DNA of 58,725 bases from Streptomyces sp. CB02959 (GCF_002803155.1 NZ_NNBP01000045.1:1-58725); one strand, 5' to 3'; positions 34,157 through 42,870 are shown, counted from the stretch's first letter. Program-made: numbers and translations. The notes: generated from the sequence alone by a model not told the origin.

Positions 34157-34195
34157 GAGCGCTTCAGTTGGCGAGCTTCGCCAACTGAAGCGCTC
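34157..34195. repeat. Perfect 18-bp hairpin at the intron boundary
   Basis: GAGCGCTTCAGTTGGCGA pairs perfectly with its complement at 34178-34195 across a 3-base loop. On the minus strand it lies 3 bases before the intron 5' end. The arm sequence recurs at 38621-38660. It could be the terminator of the ABC operon that ends at 34212. Confidence 0.8.
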
Positions 34196-34211
34196 GGCGC
34201 GGGCGTGTCCG

Positions 34212-34778
34212 TTACCGTCTCGGTCCTGCTGTGGCGTACAGCACGGTGCCGGTCGCCAGCAGGGCCCACGCGGTCGCGGCGGACGCCGTCGTGGCGGGGG
34301 AAAGGATCATCCAGCCGCCCACCTCTCCCACGATGCCGGGCGGAAACGGGACGACGAGGGTGAACGCGAGCCAGCCGATCGGCAGGGTCCATGCGAACTG
34401 TGCCCCGCACAGCACCGCCCCGAGCGCGGCCAGGCCGGCCAGGCCCGCGCTGTCCCGGACGACGAGCGCAGCCGGGGCGAGCTTCGGCCCGGCCGCCTGG
34501 ACCGCCAGCAGCGCCGCCCCGGCGACCGCGCCCATCAGCAGCACGTGCGCGGCCCGCCGAGGCATCCACCGGATCGCGGCCGTCCGGTCCAGCGCGGCAT
34601 CCTGCCCGCCGAGCCCGACGGAAGCGGCCGCCACGTTCGCGGTGAGGACCAGGATCACGATCCCCAGGTCCACCGGTCCTGGGCCGTCGAGGGCCCACAC
34701 CGCCAGCGCGACGAGCGCGACCGCGGCGGCAGAGGTGGGCACCTGCCGTGAACGCGCATACAGCATCAGCCATCTCAT
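34212..34778 (-). CDS. Membrane protein, last gene of the ECF-ABC operon
   Basis: The 188-residue protein has several hydrophobic segments, including SAAAVALVALAVWALDG, GIVILVLTANVAAASVGLGG and AATAWALLATGTVLYATAGP. A conserved-looking loop WMPRRAAHVLLMGAV lies between. ATG 34778 overlaps the upstream stop (ATGA). It is probably a second permease-like subunit for the ABC ATPase encoded two genes upstream. No family name is secure. Confidence 0.7.
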   Translation of the reverse strand: MRWLMLYARSRQVPTSAAAVALVALAVWALDGPGPVDLGIVILVLTANVAAASVGLGGQDAALDRTAAIRWMPRRAAHVLLMGAVAGAALLAVQAAGPKLAPAALVVRDSAGLAGLAALGAVLCGAQFAWTLPIGWLAFTLVVPFPPGIVGEVGGWMILSPATTASAATAWALLATGTVLYATAGPRR

Positions 34779-36181
34779 GAGGATGTCTCCCCCGTCAGCG
34801 CCGCGAGCGCGTTCTTGCAGGAGAGCGCGGCGGCATGCGCCTGGGCGATCCGCGAGCGCTGCTCGGCCGGCGGCAGGGCCGTCAGCTTCTCCCAGGCGAC
34901 TTCGGCGTTCGCCGATGCACCCTGCGGATGCGCGGCCTGCGGACGCGCGTCGGTGTCCGGCTGCTGCAGCGGTTCGAGCTGGTGATCGCCCAGGGCCCAG
35001 CTCGCGGCGACGCTCTGTGCGGGGATGTCGACCTGCCCCCCGCCCTCCCAAGGGGTGCGCGGTGCGCAGTTGGGTGCCAGGCCCTGGGCGACCAGGAGGC
35101 GGGTCAGTTCGGTCCCCGTCGCGTGGGCGATCAGCGGGTCGTCGAAGTCGATCAGCACCACGTTGCCGGAGAGTTCGCGTGGGTCGCCGATCGCGCGCAA
35201 CTCGGTGTCCTCCCGCACCGAGTTGGGCGCCTTGTCACCGAGGGCGTCGTGCAGCACGCGCAGCGCCTCCTTGCCGCGCGGCGCGAGCTCGGGCAGGCGT
35301 GAGCGGTTTGCCTGCGTCACGCACACCGGGCCATCGCAGACCAGGGTGGCGGCGGCCTTGTCGACGACGTAGGCGTCGCGCGGAGCGGCCGGGAGGACCA
35401 GCAGGGCCAGGGCGGCGCCGGCCAGGACGGGGGCCACCGCGAGCAGCCGGGCCCGGCGGGTGGCGGCCGACAGCAGTGCGAAGCCGGTGGCGAGCAGGCC
35501 GAGCAGCCAGAGCGTCTGACCGAGGTGCACGGAACCGGACAGGGTCAGCAGCATCTCCCGCGGCTCCGCGGTGGCCGGGGACAGCAGGGCGAACCGGTTC
35601 GGCGGGATGCTCGAAGGCAGTTCCCCGTCATTGGCCTGCCGCAGGAGGAGGGACGTCAGCAAGAGGAACACGGTCAGGGCCGGCGGGGTGAGCACGGAGG
35701 GCACGGCCCGCGCGACGCCCATGCCGAACACGGCCCCCGCGGCGAGGGCCAGCGCCGCCACGAGCGAGATCGGCAGCCAACCCAGAGGCATGTACGTGGT
35801 GGCGCCGAGGGCCACCTGGACTCCGCCCACCAGGATGAGGAGGCCGAAGCCCGATGCCAACGCGAGCGCCATCGCACCGGCCGGCAGCGCCGCACGGCGC
35901 CAGGCCGGCAGCGGCGTGGTCGTCAGCAGTTCGGCCGTCCGCGAGCGGGATTCGCGCAGCCCGTAGACCGCTCCCATGCCCACCACGAGCGGCCACCAGA
36001 AGACCAGCAGGTACCGGGTCCACAGGGCCATGGAGGTCCACTGGGCCGTCCACCCCGCGTCGCCCCTCCACCAGATCCCGTCGATCAGACAGAAGACCGC
36101 CAGGCTGCCTGCCAGGACGACGATGCCGAGCCACGGGGCGAGGGAGCGCTTCAGTTCGATGCGCAGGACACGTCCGTTCAC
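34775..36181 (-). CDS. ABC-2-type membrane protein with extracytoplasmic C-terminal domain
   Basis: The 468-residue protein has six or so hydrophobic segments in the first 270 residues (for example APWLGIVVLAGSLAVFCLID and YLLVFWWPLVVGMGAVYGLR). A soluble domain of about 190 residues follows, with a Cys pair in TLVCDGPVCVTQANRSRLPE. The motif SRSRTAELLTTTPLPAWRR after the second helix is typical of ABC-2-type permeases. GTG 36181 overlaps the ATPase stop (GTGA). It is the permease of the transporter encoded here. The long soluble tail, possibly outside the membrane, is unusual. Confidence 0.78.
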   Translation of the reverse strand: MNGRVLRIELKRSLAPWLGIVVLAGSLAVFCLIDGIWWRGDAGWTAQWTSMALWTRYLLVFWWPLVVGMGAVYGLRESRSRTAELLTTTPLPAWRRAALPAGAMALALASGFGLLILVGGVQVALGATTYMPLGWLPISLVAALALAAGAVFGMGVARAVPSVLTPPALTVFLLLTSLLLRQANDGELPSSIPPNRFALLSPATAEPREMLLTLSGSVHLGQTLWLLGLLATGFALLSAATRRARLLAVAPVLAGAALALLVLPAAPRDAYVVDKAAATLVCDGPVCVTQANRSRLPELAPRGKEALRVLHDALGDKAPNSVREDTELRAIGDPRELSGNVVLIDFDDPLIAHATGTELTRLLVAQGLAPNCAPRTPWEGGGQVDIPAQSVAASWALGDHQLEPLQQPDTDARPQAAHPQGASANAEVAWEKLTALPPAEQRSRIAQAHAAALSCKNALAALTGETSS

Positions 36182-36987
36182 CAGGTGCCTCCCTGCCGAC
36201 CGGAGCTCTGGAGCAGCGCCGAGTAGCCGCGCTCCAGGGGGCTGTCGCCCGGGTGGTCGGGGCTGCCCGCCGCGGCCAGGTCGTCCGGCGTGCCCTGGAA
36301 GACGAGGCGGCCGTCGGCGAAGAGCACCACGTCGGAGCAGGCGGCCGCGACGTCCTCGACCAGGTGGGTGGAGACGACCACACAGGTGTCGCGGCCCAGT
36401 TCCTGGAGCAGCTCGCGAAAGCGCAGTCGCTGCGCCGGATCCAGGCCGACTGTCGGCTCGTCCAGCAGCAGCACCGCGGGATCGTTGACGATGGCCTGGG
36501 CGATGCCGGCCCGCCGCACCATGCCGCCGGACAGGGTCTTCATCCGATGGTCGGCGCGGTCCGCCAGGCCCACCCGTTCCACGGCCCGCTGGACGGCCCC
36601 GGGGACGACCGCCTTCGGAACCTCCTTCAACCAGGCCATGTACTCGACGAACTCACGCACCGTGAAGCGCTTGTAATAGCCGAAATCCTGCGGCAGGTAG
36701 CCGATCCGGCGACGCAGGGCCCGGTGGTCAACCATCCCGCCCACGGAGGTGCCGAGCATCTCCAATTCGCCCTCGGTGGGGCGCAGCACGGTGGCCAGCG
36801 TCCGGATCAGGGTGGTCTTCCCCGCTCCGTTGGGCCCCAGGAGGCCGTGGGTGCCGGTGCCCAGGGACAGGTCGAGCCCGTCGACGGCCATCTTCTTGCG
36901 TCCGACGCGTACTTTCAGGCCGTCGGCCCGGATCTCCCAGGCGTAGGTTTTCGGCGCGGCGTCGGCCGCGCTAGTGGTGGGCGTCAT
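36178..36987 (-). CDS. ABC transporter ATP-binding protein
   Basis: The 269-residue protein has Walker A (GLLGPNGAGKTTLIRTLATV), a Q-loop (GYLPQDFGYYKRFTVREFVE), signature KTLSGGMVRRAGIAQ, Walker B LLLDEPTVGLDP and the switch His in VVVSTHLVEDVAAAC. The signature LSGGM is the variant common in ABC-2-type exporters. ATG 36987 is chosen over longer readings because of the conserved N-terminal domain that follows. It is coupled to the permease by a GTGA overlap and lies 32 bases after the anti-sigma-like gene. Confidence 0.93.
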   Translation of the reverse strand: MTPTTSAADAAPKTYAWEIRADGLKVRVGRKKMAVDGLDLSLGTGTHGLLGPNGAGKTTLIRTLATVLRPTEGELEMLGTSVGGMVDHRALRRRIGYLPQDFGYYKRFTVREFVEYMAWLKEVPKAVVPGAVQRAVERVGLADRADHRMKTLSGGMVRRAGIAQAIVNDPAVLLLDEPTVGLDPAQRLRFRELLQELGRDTCVVVSTHLVEDVAAACSDVVLFADGRLVFQGTPDDLAAAGSPDHPGDSPLERGYSALLQSSGRQGGTW

Positions 36988-37019
36988 GCGGTAGTCCCTT
37001 GCGAGGGTCGACGATGGTT

Positions 37020-37844
37020 TCACAGCGTTGAGTACGCGTTTCTGCGGGCGATCACGGCGCCGATGCCGAGCACCAAGAACAGCCCCCACGCGGGCAGTTG
37101 GTCCGGCTGTAGGGCACGCTCCAGGTCCACGGGGCCGTGGTCGGTGGCCCACGCGAGTACCACGACGGCGACCCAGGAGCCCGCCAGCCCGGTGGCGGCG
37201 CGGGTCACGCCGACCACGCTGCCCAGCGCCAGGGCGGTGGAGGTGAAGGCCAGGGAGGGCAGCAGCCACTGCGCGGCCGACATCGTGCCGGTCAGCCATC
37301 CCCCCACCAGGAGCCCGGGCAGGACCACCACGAGAACCGCCGCGGTGCGCCGCAGGAGCAGGGGCAGGCCGGCTCGGGCGGTCGAGGCCGTCAGTTCGTG
37401 CGCCGGGTCCAGGCCGCGCGACCACGATGCGGCGACGCCGCACAGCGGCAGCACGGGCGCGATCAGCACCACGGCAGAGACGCCGCCGAAGAACGTCGGC
37501 GACGCGACCGCGTCCAGCAGCAGCGCCATCAGGGTGACGAGGACGGTCATGGCCAACCACGGGGCCATGACCGGGGTCAGCCAGGCAGCGACCCACCTCG
37601 GGCGGTGTCGCCGCGAGGGTGCCCTGACGGCCGCGTCCAACTGCGGTTCCAGACCGGCCCGGACGGTGTCGACGAGCGCGGCGATGCCGGGCGCCTCGGT
37701 GGCCACACAGGCCGCCAGGTGGCTCCGGCACAACGCGCAGGTCTCCAGATGGGCCTCCAACGCCCATACCGTGTCCGCAGCCATCGTCGCGTCACCACGT
37801 GCGTAGTCGTCGATCAACTGCCTCGACGCGTGTTCCCCGCTCAT
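37020..37844 (-). CDS. Zinc-finger anti-sigma-like membrane protein
   Basis: The 274-residue protein begins with a zf-HC2-type anti-sigma domain: LEAHLETCALCRSHLAACVA gives the H-x3-C-x2-C pattern. Six hydrophobic segments follow, for example PWLAMTVLVTLMALLLDAVA and VLVVVLPGLLVGGWLTGTMS. ATG 37844 overlaps the stop of the ECF sigma gene. Such proteins hold the cognate sigma factor at the membrane until a signal arrives. Having many membrane segments is more than the usual one, so it may also serve the ABC system. Confidence 0.85.
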   Translation of the reverse strand: MSGEHASRQLIDDYARGDATMAADTVWALEAHLETCALCRSHLAACVATEAPGIAALVDTVRAGLEPQLDAAVRAPSRRHRPRWVAAWLTPVMAPWLAMTVLVTLMALLLDAVASPTFFGGVSAVVLIAPVLPLCGVAASWSRGLDPAHELTASTARAGLPLLLRRTAAVLVVVLPGLLVGGWLTGTMSAAQWLLPSLAFTSTALALGSVVGVTRAATGLAGSWVAVVVLAWATDHGPVDLERALQPDQLPAWGLFLVLGIGAVIARRNAYSTL

Positions 37845-38401
37845 GTCAGCGCCTCCCGCATCGCGATCCGGGCCCGGCGGGCGCGGGTCTTGACCGTGCC
37901 TTCGGGCAGTTGGAGCAGGACGGCGGTCTCTCGGATGGAGAGCCCGTCGAGCACCGTGGCCTGTAGTACCTGGCGGAGTTCCGGCGCCAGTTGCCGCAGG
38001 GCGTCGCCGACGTCGCCGCCGACGGTCCCGGCGAGTGCCTCTTCCTCCGCCGCGGGCACCACCGCCCGCTCGGCGGCGGCGACCGGCGGTTCGGCGTGGT
38101 GGGCACGGCGCCGGAACGCGTCGACGAGGCGGCGCGCCGCGATCGTCCACAGCCACCCGACGGCCGTCCCGCCGACCGCACTCCCGGCGAACGCGCCGGC
38201 CGCGCGCCACACCGCCAGATAGGTCTCCTGCATGACCTCGGCGACGATCTGCTCGTCCGCGCAGCGGCGGCGCAACCGCACCGCCAGCCACGGCGACGTA
38301 CGCCGGTACAACTCGTCGAACGCCCTGCGGTCACCTCTGGCCACCAGCCGGACGAGGCGTTCCTCGTCCAGCTCGTCCAGTGCTCTCCTGCGTGATCTCA
38401 C
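37841..38401 (-). CDS. ECF-type RNA polymerase sigma factor
   Basis: The 186-residue protein has region 2 (LVRLVARGDRRAFDELYRRT, then AEVMQETYLAVWRAAGAFAG and WLWTIAARRLVDAFRRRAHH) and region 4 (LRQVLQATVLDGLSIRETAV, then LPEGTVKTRARRARIAMREA). GTG 38401 begins just before region 2; the open frame goes on upstream but without family sequence. It is the first gene of a five-gene operon with a zinc-finger anti-sigma-like protein, an ABC ATPase and two membrane proteins. It may control its own promoter, but no consensus can be named. Confidence 0.93.
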   Translation of the reverse strand: MRSRRRALDELDEERLVRLVARGDRRAFDELYRRTSPWLAVRLRRRCADEQIVAEVMQETYLAVWRAAGAFAGSAVGGTAVGWLWTIAARRLVDAFRRRAHHAEPPVAAAERAVVPAAEEEALAGTVGGDVGDALRQLAPELRQVLQATVLDGLSIRETAVLLQLPEGTVKTRARRARIAMREALT

Positions 38402-38728
38402 ACCAGCCAGACGCCCGATGCGGCGCGCAGGTTTTGCATCTACCGTGAGCTGCGTCACAGTGTCGCGCGCGGAGGATTGCGATCCCCGCGAAACCCGGTC
38501 GCCGGCTTCGACCCGGCTCGTGGTGAACCCTGGCGTCTCGAGGTGCTTCACCCTCCTCGGCGCAGCCTTGGGCAGTACGCCGACCGACTCGCAGTCGCCA
38601 TCGATGCCGAAGGTCCAGCCCGCCAACCGAAGCACTCACTCGCCAACCGAAGCGCTCAGTCACCTTCTCGTTCGAGTGCCCCCAGGCCCGACTTGCACTC
38701 GAAAACAAACACGTGCACCTATTGGCGT
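38402..38728. other. Upstream region of the ECF operon with a tandem repeat
   Basis: About 330 bases between divergent genes. It should hold the sigma operon promoter. A tandem 20-base-period repeat lies at 38621-38660. No other gene is visible. Confidence 0.5.
38621..38660. repeat. Tandem copies of the hairpin arm sequence
   Basis: CGCCAACCGAAGCACTCA (38621-38638) and CGCCAACCGAAGCGCTCA (38641-38658) differ at one base. The second copy with flanks (38639-38660) matches, in inverted orientation, 34154-34175 at 21 of 22 bases. The same motif thus brackets the ECF-ABC operon. Confidence 0.75.
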
Positions 38729-38938
38729 ATGCGCGACCTCACCGACCGCCAGCGCCGCATCCTCGCAGCCATCCGCAGCCACATCGCCAAGACTGGTGAT
38801 GCCCCGACCGTGCGCGAGATCGGTGCTGCAGTGGGGCTGAGCAGCAGCAGTTCCGTGCTCTACCAGCTCCGACAGCCGGAAGAGGCCGGCATCCTCACTC
38901 GCTCCCGCTACCGCACCTGGTCGGTCCGGTGGGCTTGA
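38729..38938 (+). CDS. LexA-like DNA-binding protein without a peptidase domain
   Basis: The 69-residue protein reads LTDRQRRILAAIRSHIAKTG, DAPTVREIGAAVGLSSSSSV, LYQLRQPEEAGILTR: the winged-helix of LexA. There is no S24 autoprotease domain. Short LexA-like proteins of this size are known in Streptomyces and may be full proteins. The stop codon TGA coincides with the first bases of the IS3-type element, so the native C terminus may have been slightly changed. Confidence 0.7.
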   Translation: MRDLTDRQRRILAAIRSHIAKTGDAPTVREIGAAVGLSSSSSVLYQLRQPEEAGILTRSRYRTWSVRWA

Positions 38939-38984
38939 TCCGCTTTGGCGGACATCGGAGATCAGGGGCTTCGGCCCCGGAAGG

Positions 38985-39280
38985 ATGATGTCCATCATGG
39001 AGAGCATGGGGAAGAAGAAGCCTCGCCCTCGCCGGTCGTTCACGCCGGAGTTCAAGGCCGAGATAGTCGAGCTGTGTCGGCGGGGTGACCGCTCGGTCGG
39101 TCAGGTCGCCAAGGACTTCGACCTGACCGAGACCGCGGTGCGGGACTGGGTAAAGCAGGCCGAGGTCGACGCGGGCGAGCGGGACGGCCTGACCAGCAGC
39201 GAACGCGAGGAACTTGCCGCACTGCGGCGGGAGAACCGCAGGCTGCGAGAGGACGTGGAGATCCTCAACCAGCACTGTTG
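38985..39280 (+). pseudogene. IS3-type OrfA, 3'-truncated
   Basis: ATG 38985 follows GGAAGG. The reading KPRPRRSFTPEFKAEIVELC, RGDRSVGQVAKDFDLTETAV, then LAALRRENRRLREDVEILNQ is the HTH plus leucine zipper of an IS3-type OrfA. After about 39277 the frame runs into the tail of a second IS3 OrfA in opposite orientation. OrfB, the DDE integrase part, is absent. Confidence 0.8.
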
Positions 39281-39284
39281 CTCT

Positions 39285-39570
39285 GACCGGTTGAATCTAA
39301 GGCCGCTTTTTTCAAGATTTCGATCGTCTTCTGCTGCTCGGCGTTCTGCCTGCGCAGCCGCCTCAGCTCCTCGCGCTCCGCGCTCGTCAGTTCGCCCGAC
39401 GTGCCCCCGCCCCGGGCGATTCGGTCACGATTCACCCAGCCACGCAGACTCTCCGGGCTCACGCCCAGATCCCGCGCGACCTCTGTGATCGTCTTGTCGG
39501 AGGAGCGGGCCAACACGATCGCGTCCCGCTTGAACTCCTCCGAATACCGCTTCGAGTACTGACTACCCAC
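39285..39570 (-). pseudogene. IS3-type OrfA, second copy, 3'-truncated
   Basis: The minus-strand reading MGSQYSKRYSEEFKRDAIVL, KTITEVARDLGVSPESLRGW, then LRRLRRQNAEQQKTIEILKK is a normal OrfA of a different IS3 subgroup. The frame then ends in unrelated residues at 39265. Its OrfB is absent. The element's own end may be near 39625 (a CCAGGTGTCCA motif). The two IS3 pieces meet tail to tail at about 39280. Confidence 0.8.
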
Positions 39571-39838
39571 CTGGCACTACTTCCTCTGGAACCTCACGCC
39601 CCAGTTTCCAGGTGTCCAGTCACAAGGGGGAAGCTTCACCTGGGATCTTGCCCCTCTGGCGTGATCGCACTACCCGGATGCCATGGGCTGCCCAGGGAGG
39701 CCAGCGTGTCCCGGTCGTCGAGCGGGATCAGGTTCGCCTGCGCCCAGGGGGCGGCGTGGCCGCACAGCCGACGGATTGGCCCGGTACGGCCCGGGCCCTG
39801 GTGATCAGCTCCGAGGGCGCGGCTGCCCCGGGACCGGG

Positions 39839-40699
39839 TCAGCGGCGGTACAGCCCGGCCTTGTCGGCAGCTTCCTCGGCGGCCTGCAGGTGGCGGCGGG
39901 CGTCCTCACCGAGGGTGTTGAGGACGCCGGCGACGATCATCTCGGTGACGGCAAGGGTCGGCACGAAGCTGTCGTAGGGAGAGGGCGCGGTGACCTGACT
40001 GGGCAGGACGACCTCGGCGTGCTGGGCGACCGGGGAGAGCCAGGTGTCGGTGAACAGGATGACGCGGCTGCCCTGTTCCTGCGCCATCTGAGCCATGACC
40101 AGTTTGTCGGCCTCGTAACGCCGGTAGTCGAACACGACCAGGACGTCGCGGCGGCTGAGCGTGGTGAGGACCGCGGTGCGCTCCACATGGCGGTCGGGCA
40201 GGAAGCGCACGTCGTCGCGCAGCTGCATCAGATGCAGTCCGAGGTACTGGGCGAGCAGGTGGGTGAACCTACCGCCGGCCAGCGTGATCCGGCGCTTGGA
40301 ATCGGCCAGGAGCGCGATGGCGCGTTCCAGGTCGTGGGGCGGCAGTTCAGCGAGCGTGCGGGTGACCGCCGTGCCGAGTATCTGGTCCGCGGTGAGCTCG
40401 CGCGCCTGCGGTTCGCGGCCATATCCGGGTGTGGTGTACAGCGACAGAGGGGAGGCGTTGCGTTCGTCGAGCTCGGTGCGCAACGCAGCCTGGAAGTCGG
40501 GGAAGCCCCGGTAGCCGAGGCGGTTGACGAAGCGGATGACGGTGGGAGCGCTGACCCCTGCGCGTTCGGCGAGCACCGCGACGGTCTCGAAGCCGGCGGA
40601 CGGGTAGCCGGCCAGCAGCACGCGGGCGACCTTGCGTTCAGCCGGGCTGAGATCCCCCAGTTTCTGCCGGATCTCCGCGGCGAGGGCGCTGGAGTCCAT
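39839..40699 (-). CDS. MurR/RpiR-family regulator
   Basis: The 286-residue protein has an N-terminal RpiR helix-turn-helix (LSPAERKVARVLLAGYPSAG, then ERAGVSAPTVIRFVNRLGYR) and a SIS domain (KRRITLAGGRFTHLLAQYLG, RRDVLVVFDYRRYEADKLVM and GSRVILFTDT). SIS domains of such regulators usually sense phosphosugars; here the gene follows an amino-acid-type importer and a peptidase, so another ligand is possible. ATG 40699 has GGAAGG upstream. It is 165 bases after the M20 gene and probably has a role in controlling the operon. Confidence 0.9.
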   Translation of the reverse strand: MDSSALAAEIRQKLGDLSPAERKVARVLLAGYPSAGFETVAVLAERAGVSAPTVIRFVNRLGYRGFPDFQAALRTELDERNASPLSLYTTPGYGREPQARELTADQILGTAVTRTLAELPPHDLERAIALLADSKRRITLAGGRFTHLLAQYLGLHLMQLRDDVRFLPDRHVERTAVLTTLSRRDVLVVFDYRRYEADKLVMAQMAQEQGSRVILFTDTWLSPVAQHAEVVLPSQVTAPSPYDSFVPTLAVTEMIVAGVLNTLGEDARRHLQAAEEAADKAGLYRR

Positions 40700-40864
40700 C
40701 GTGGTGCCTTCCTTTCGTGAGCGAGATCGTTGTCCGTCGAGCCTAGTGCCCGCCTCGCCGCCGCGGCCGTGGCGCGGCTGCGTGCACGAGGCAGGGATCA
40801 CGGCGGCAGGTGTGGGCTCCCGCACCGGCCGGCGGGTACACCGCCGGTGCGGGAGGCCGATGGG

Positions 40865-42103
40865 TCAGCCGGTGCGGGCATCGCCGAGGCGGGCGATGAG
40901 GGAGGCGAGCAGGGCGATCCGGGCGGGAACGGATGTGACGTCGAGCCATTCCTCCGGTGAGTGGTCGGCCCCGCCGACCGGCCCGAGCCCGTCCAGCACT
41001 GGTACACCGCATCCGGCGATGAGGTTGGCGTCACCGACGCCGCCGGTCGCCGCGGCGCCCATCGGCAGGCCCAGCTGCTGCCCGGCCCGCAGAGCGTGCG
41101 CGAAGATCCGACGGGAAGCGGGCGTGTCCGGCATGGGCGGGCATACCTCCAGCTCCTGGACCTGAACCGTCGTGCCGGGAACGGTGGGGCGGGCCGCGGC
41201 GGCTTCGATCGCGGCGCGAGCACGGTCCAAACCCGCGGCGGTCGGCGACCGCACCTCGACGCGCAGTTCCGCCTCGGGGCAGACGATGTTGGCCCGGCTG
41301 CCCGCACGCACGACGCCGACGTTGACAGTCACGTCTCCCCCGTCGTCGTTGAGTCCCTCGAGGGCGAGGACCAGGTGAGCCGCCGCGAGGGCGGCATTCG
41401 CCCCCCGCTCGGGTTCGATGCCGGCGTGCGCGGCGCGGCCGGTGACGCGGAGCAGGCAGTCCGCCACGCCCTTGCGGGCGACCACGAGATCCCCGTTCTC
41501 CCGTGCGCACTCCAGCGCCAGCGCATAGTCCATGCCGTGCGCGGTGCGTTCGGTGACGGGGCGGCTGGCCGGCGATCCGATCTCCTCATCCGGGGTGGCG
41601 AGAAACACCACCTCGGCATAGTCGTCCAGGCCGGCGGCGTGCAGGATCTCCAGGGCGGTCAGGCCGGCCAGCAGCCCTCCCTTGTCGTCGCTGACGCCGG
41701 GTCCGTGGGCCAGCGAGCCGGCGATGCGGAACGGCCGTGCGGCGGCTGTACCGTCCTCGAAGACGGTGTCCATGTGGGCCGCCAGCAGAATCCGCCGGCC
41801 ACCGTCGGCCTGCGGCAGGCGGCCGGCATTGCGGGCCACCAGGACGTCACCGGACCGGTCGCCACGGGCCGGCCGGAGCGCGATCCGTTGCGTGGCGAAG
41901 CCGATCGCCTCCAGCCGGGCCGCGGTCCACGCGGCGACGAGATTGACGCCGTCGGGGCTGTAGGAGCCGGAGTCGATCGACACCAGCTCGGCCAGATCCC
42001 GGAGGTAGCCGTCGAGCCGGGCTTCGGCCTGGGCCAGCAGCGCGGCCGTGACGGCCGGGTCGTTGGCGGATGTGTCGCGGTGCTGCCGCGAGGGGGCGGT
42101 CAC
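40865..42103 (-). CDS. M20-family metallopeptidase
   Basis: The 412-residue protein has the M20 metal sites in order: RILLAAHMDTVFEDG (His-x-Asp), HGPGVSDDKGGLLAGLTAL (Asp), LATPDEEIGSPAS (Glu-Glu) and a C-terminal His in GGADHSPEEWLDV. The dimerisation domain has GRAAHAGIEPERGANAALAA. It resembles glutamate carboxypeptidase or N-acyl amino acid hydrolase types. GTG 42103 overlaps the ATPase stop (GTGA). The coupling suggests it hydrolyses the imported compound in the cytoplasm; there is no signal peptide. Confidence 0.92.
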   Translation of the reverse strand: MTAPSRQHRDTSANDPAVTAALLAQAEARLDGYLRDLAELVSIDSGSYSPDGVNLVAAWTAARLEAIGFATQRIALRPARGDRSGDVLVARNAGRLPQADGGRRILLAAHMDTVFEDGTAAARPFRIAGSLAHGPGVSDDKGGLLAGLTALEILHAAGLDDYAEVVFLATPDEEIGSPASRPVTERTAHGMDYALALECARENGDLVVARKGVADCLLRVTGRAAHAGIEPERGANAALAAAHLVLALEGLNDDGGDVTVNVGVVRAGSRANIVCPEAELRVEVRSPTAAGLDRARAAIEAAAARPTVPGTTVQVQELEVCPPMPDTPASRRIFAHALRAGQQLGLPMGAAATGGVGDANLIAGCGVPVLDGLGPVGGADHSPEEWLDVTSVPARIALLASLIARLGDARTG

Positions 42104-42870
42104 AGGACCTTGGACAGGAACAGGCGGGTGCGCTCCTGCTGCGGATCGGCCAGGACCTGGCGCGGCGGGCCGGATTCGACGACGACGCCTTCGTCCATGA
42201 AGACGGCGGTGTCGGCGACCTCGCGGGCGAAGGCGATCTCGTGGGTGACCACGACCATGGTCATGCCGTCCGCCGCGAGTTGCCGCATGACCTGAAGGAC
42301 GTCCCCGACCAGTTCCGGGTCGAGGGCGGAGGTGGGCTCGTCGAAGAGCATGAGCTTGGGTTTCATCGCCAGGGCGCGGGCGATGGCGACCCGCTGCTGC
42401 TGGCCGCCGGACAGCTGGGCCGGATAGTGGCCCGCCCGGTCGGCCAGGCCGACCCGGTCCAGCAGGCGTTCCGCGTCGAGCCGCGCCTGTGAGCTGTCAA
42501 CACCGGCTACCTTGACCGGGGCATCCATGACGTTCTGAAGGGCCGTCATGTGCGGGAAGAGGTTGAAGCGCTGGAAGACCATGCCGATGTCGCGGCGACG
42601 CCGGGCGACTTCCCTCTCCCGCAGCTCGTACAACTTGCCGCCCTGCTGCCGGTAGCCCACGAGGTCACCGTCGACGGCCAGCCGCCCGGCGTCGACCTTC
42701 TCCAGGTGATTGATGCAGCGCAGGAAGGTGGACTTCCCAGAACCCGACGGCCCGAGCAGACAGCAGACCTGACCGCGTTCCACGGTCAGATCGATGCCCT
42801 TGAGGACGTCGAGCCTTCCGAAGTGTTTGCGCACGCCCTCGGCGTGCACCATGGGGGTTGTCACGGTCAT
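42100..42870 (-). CDS. Amino-acid-type ABC transporter, ATP-binding protein
   Basis: The 256-residue protein has Walker A LLGPSGSGKSTFLRCINHLE, Q-loop GMVFQRFNLFPHMTALQNVM, signature QLSGGQQQRVAIARALAM, Walker B LMLFDEPTSALDP and His in VVVTHEIAFAREVAD. These segments are typical of the polar amino acid (GlnQ/HisP) subfamily. It overlaps both neighbours by 4 bases. Together with the permease and binding protein it makes a complete importer. Confidence 0.95.
   Translation of the reverse strand: MTVTTPMVHAEGVRKHFGRLDVLKGIDLTVERGQVCCLLGPSGSGKSTFLRCINHLEKVDAGRLAVDGDLVGYRQQGGKLYELREREVARRRRDIGMVFQRFNLFPHMTALQNVMDAPVKVAGVDSSQARLDAERLLDRVGLADRAGHYPAQLSGGQQQRVAIARALAMKPKLMLFDEPTSALDPELVGDVLQVMRQLAADGMTMVVVTHEIAFAREVADTAVFMDEGVVVESGPPRQVLADPQQERTRLFLSKVL

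Noticed and set aside
34145..38665. ECF-ABC operon as a transposon with a 3-bp CAC target duplication
   Set aside because: The left CAC is the start of the group II intron (GTG on the minus strand), so it cannot be counted as flanking duplicate; the inverted motif alone does not prove a mobile unit.
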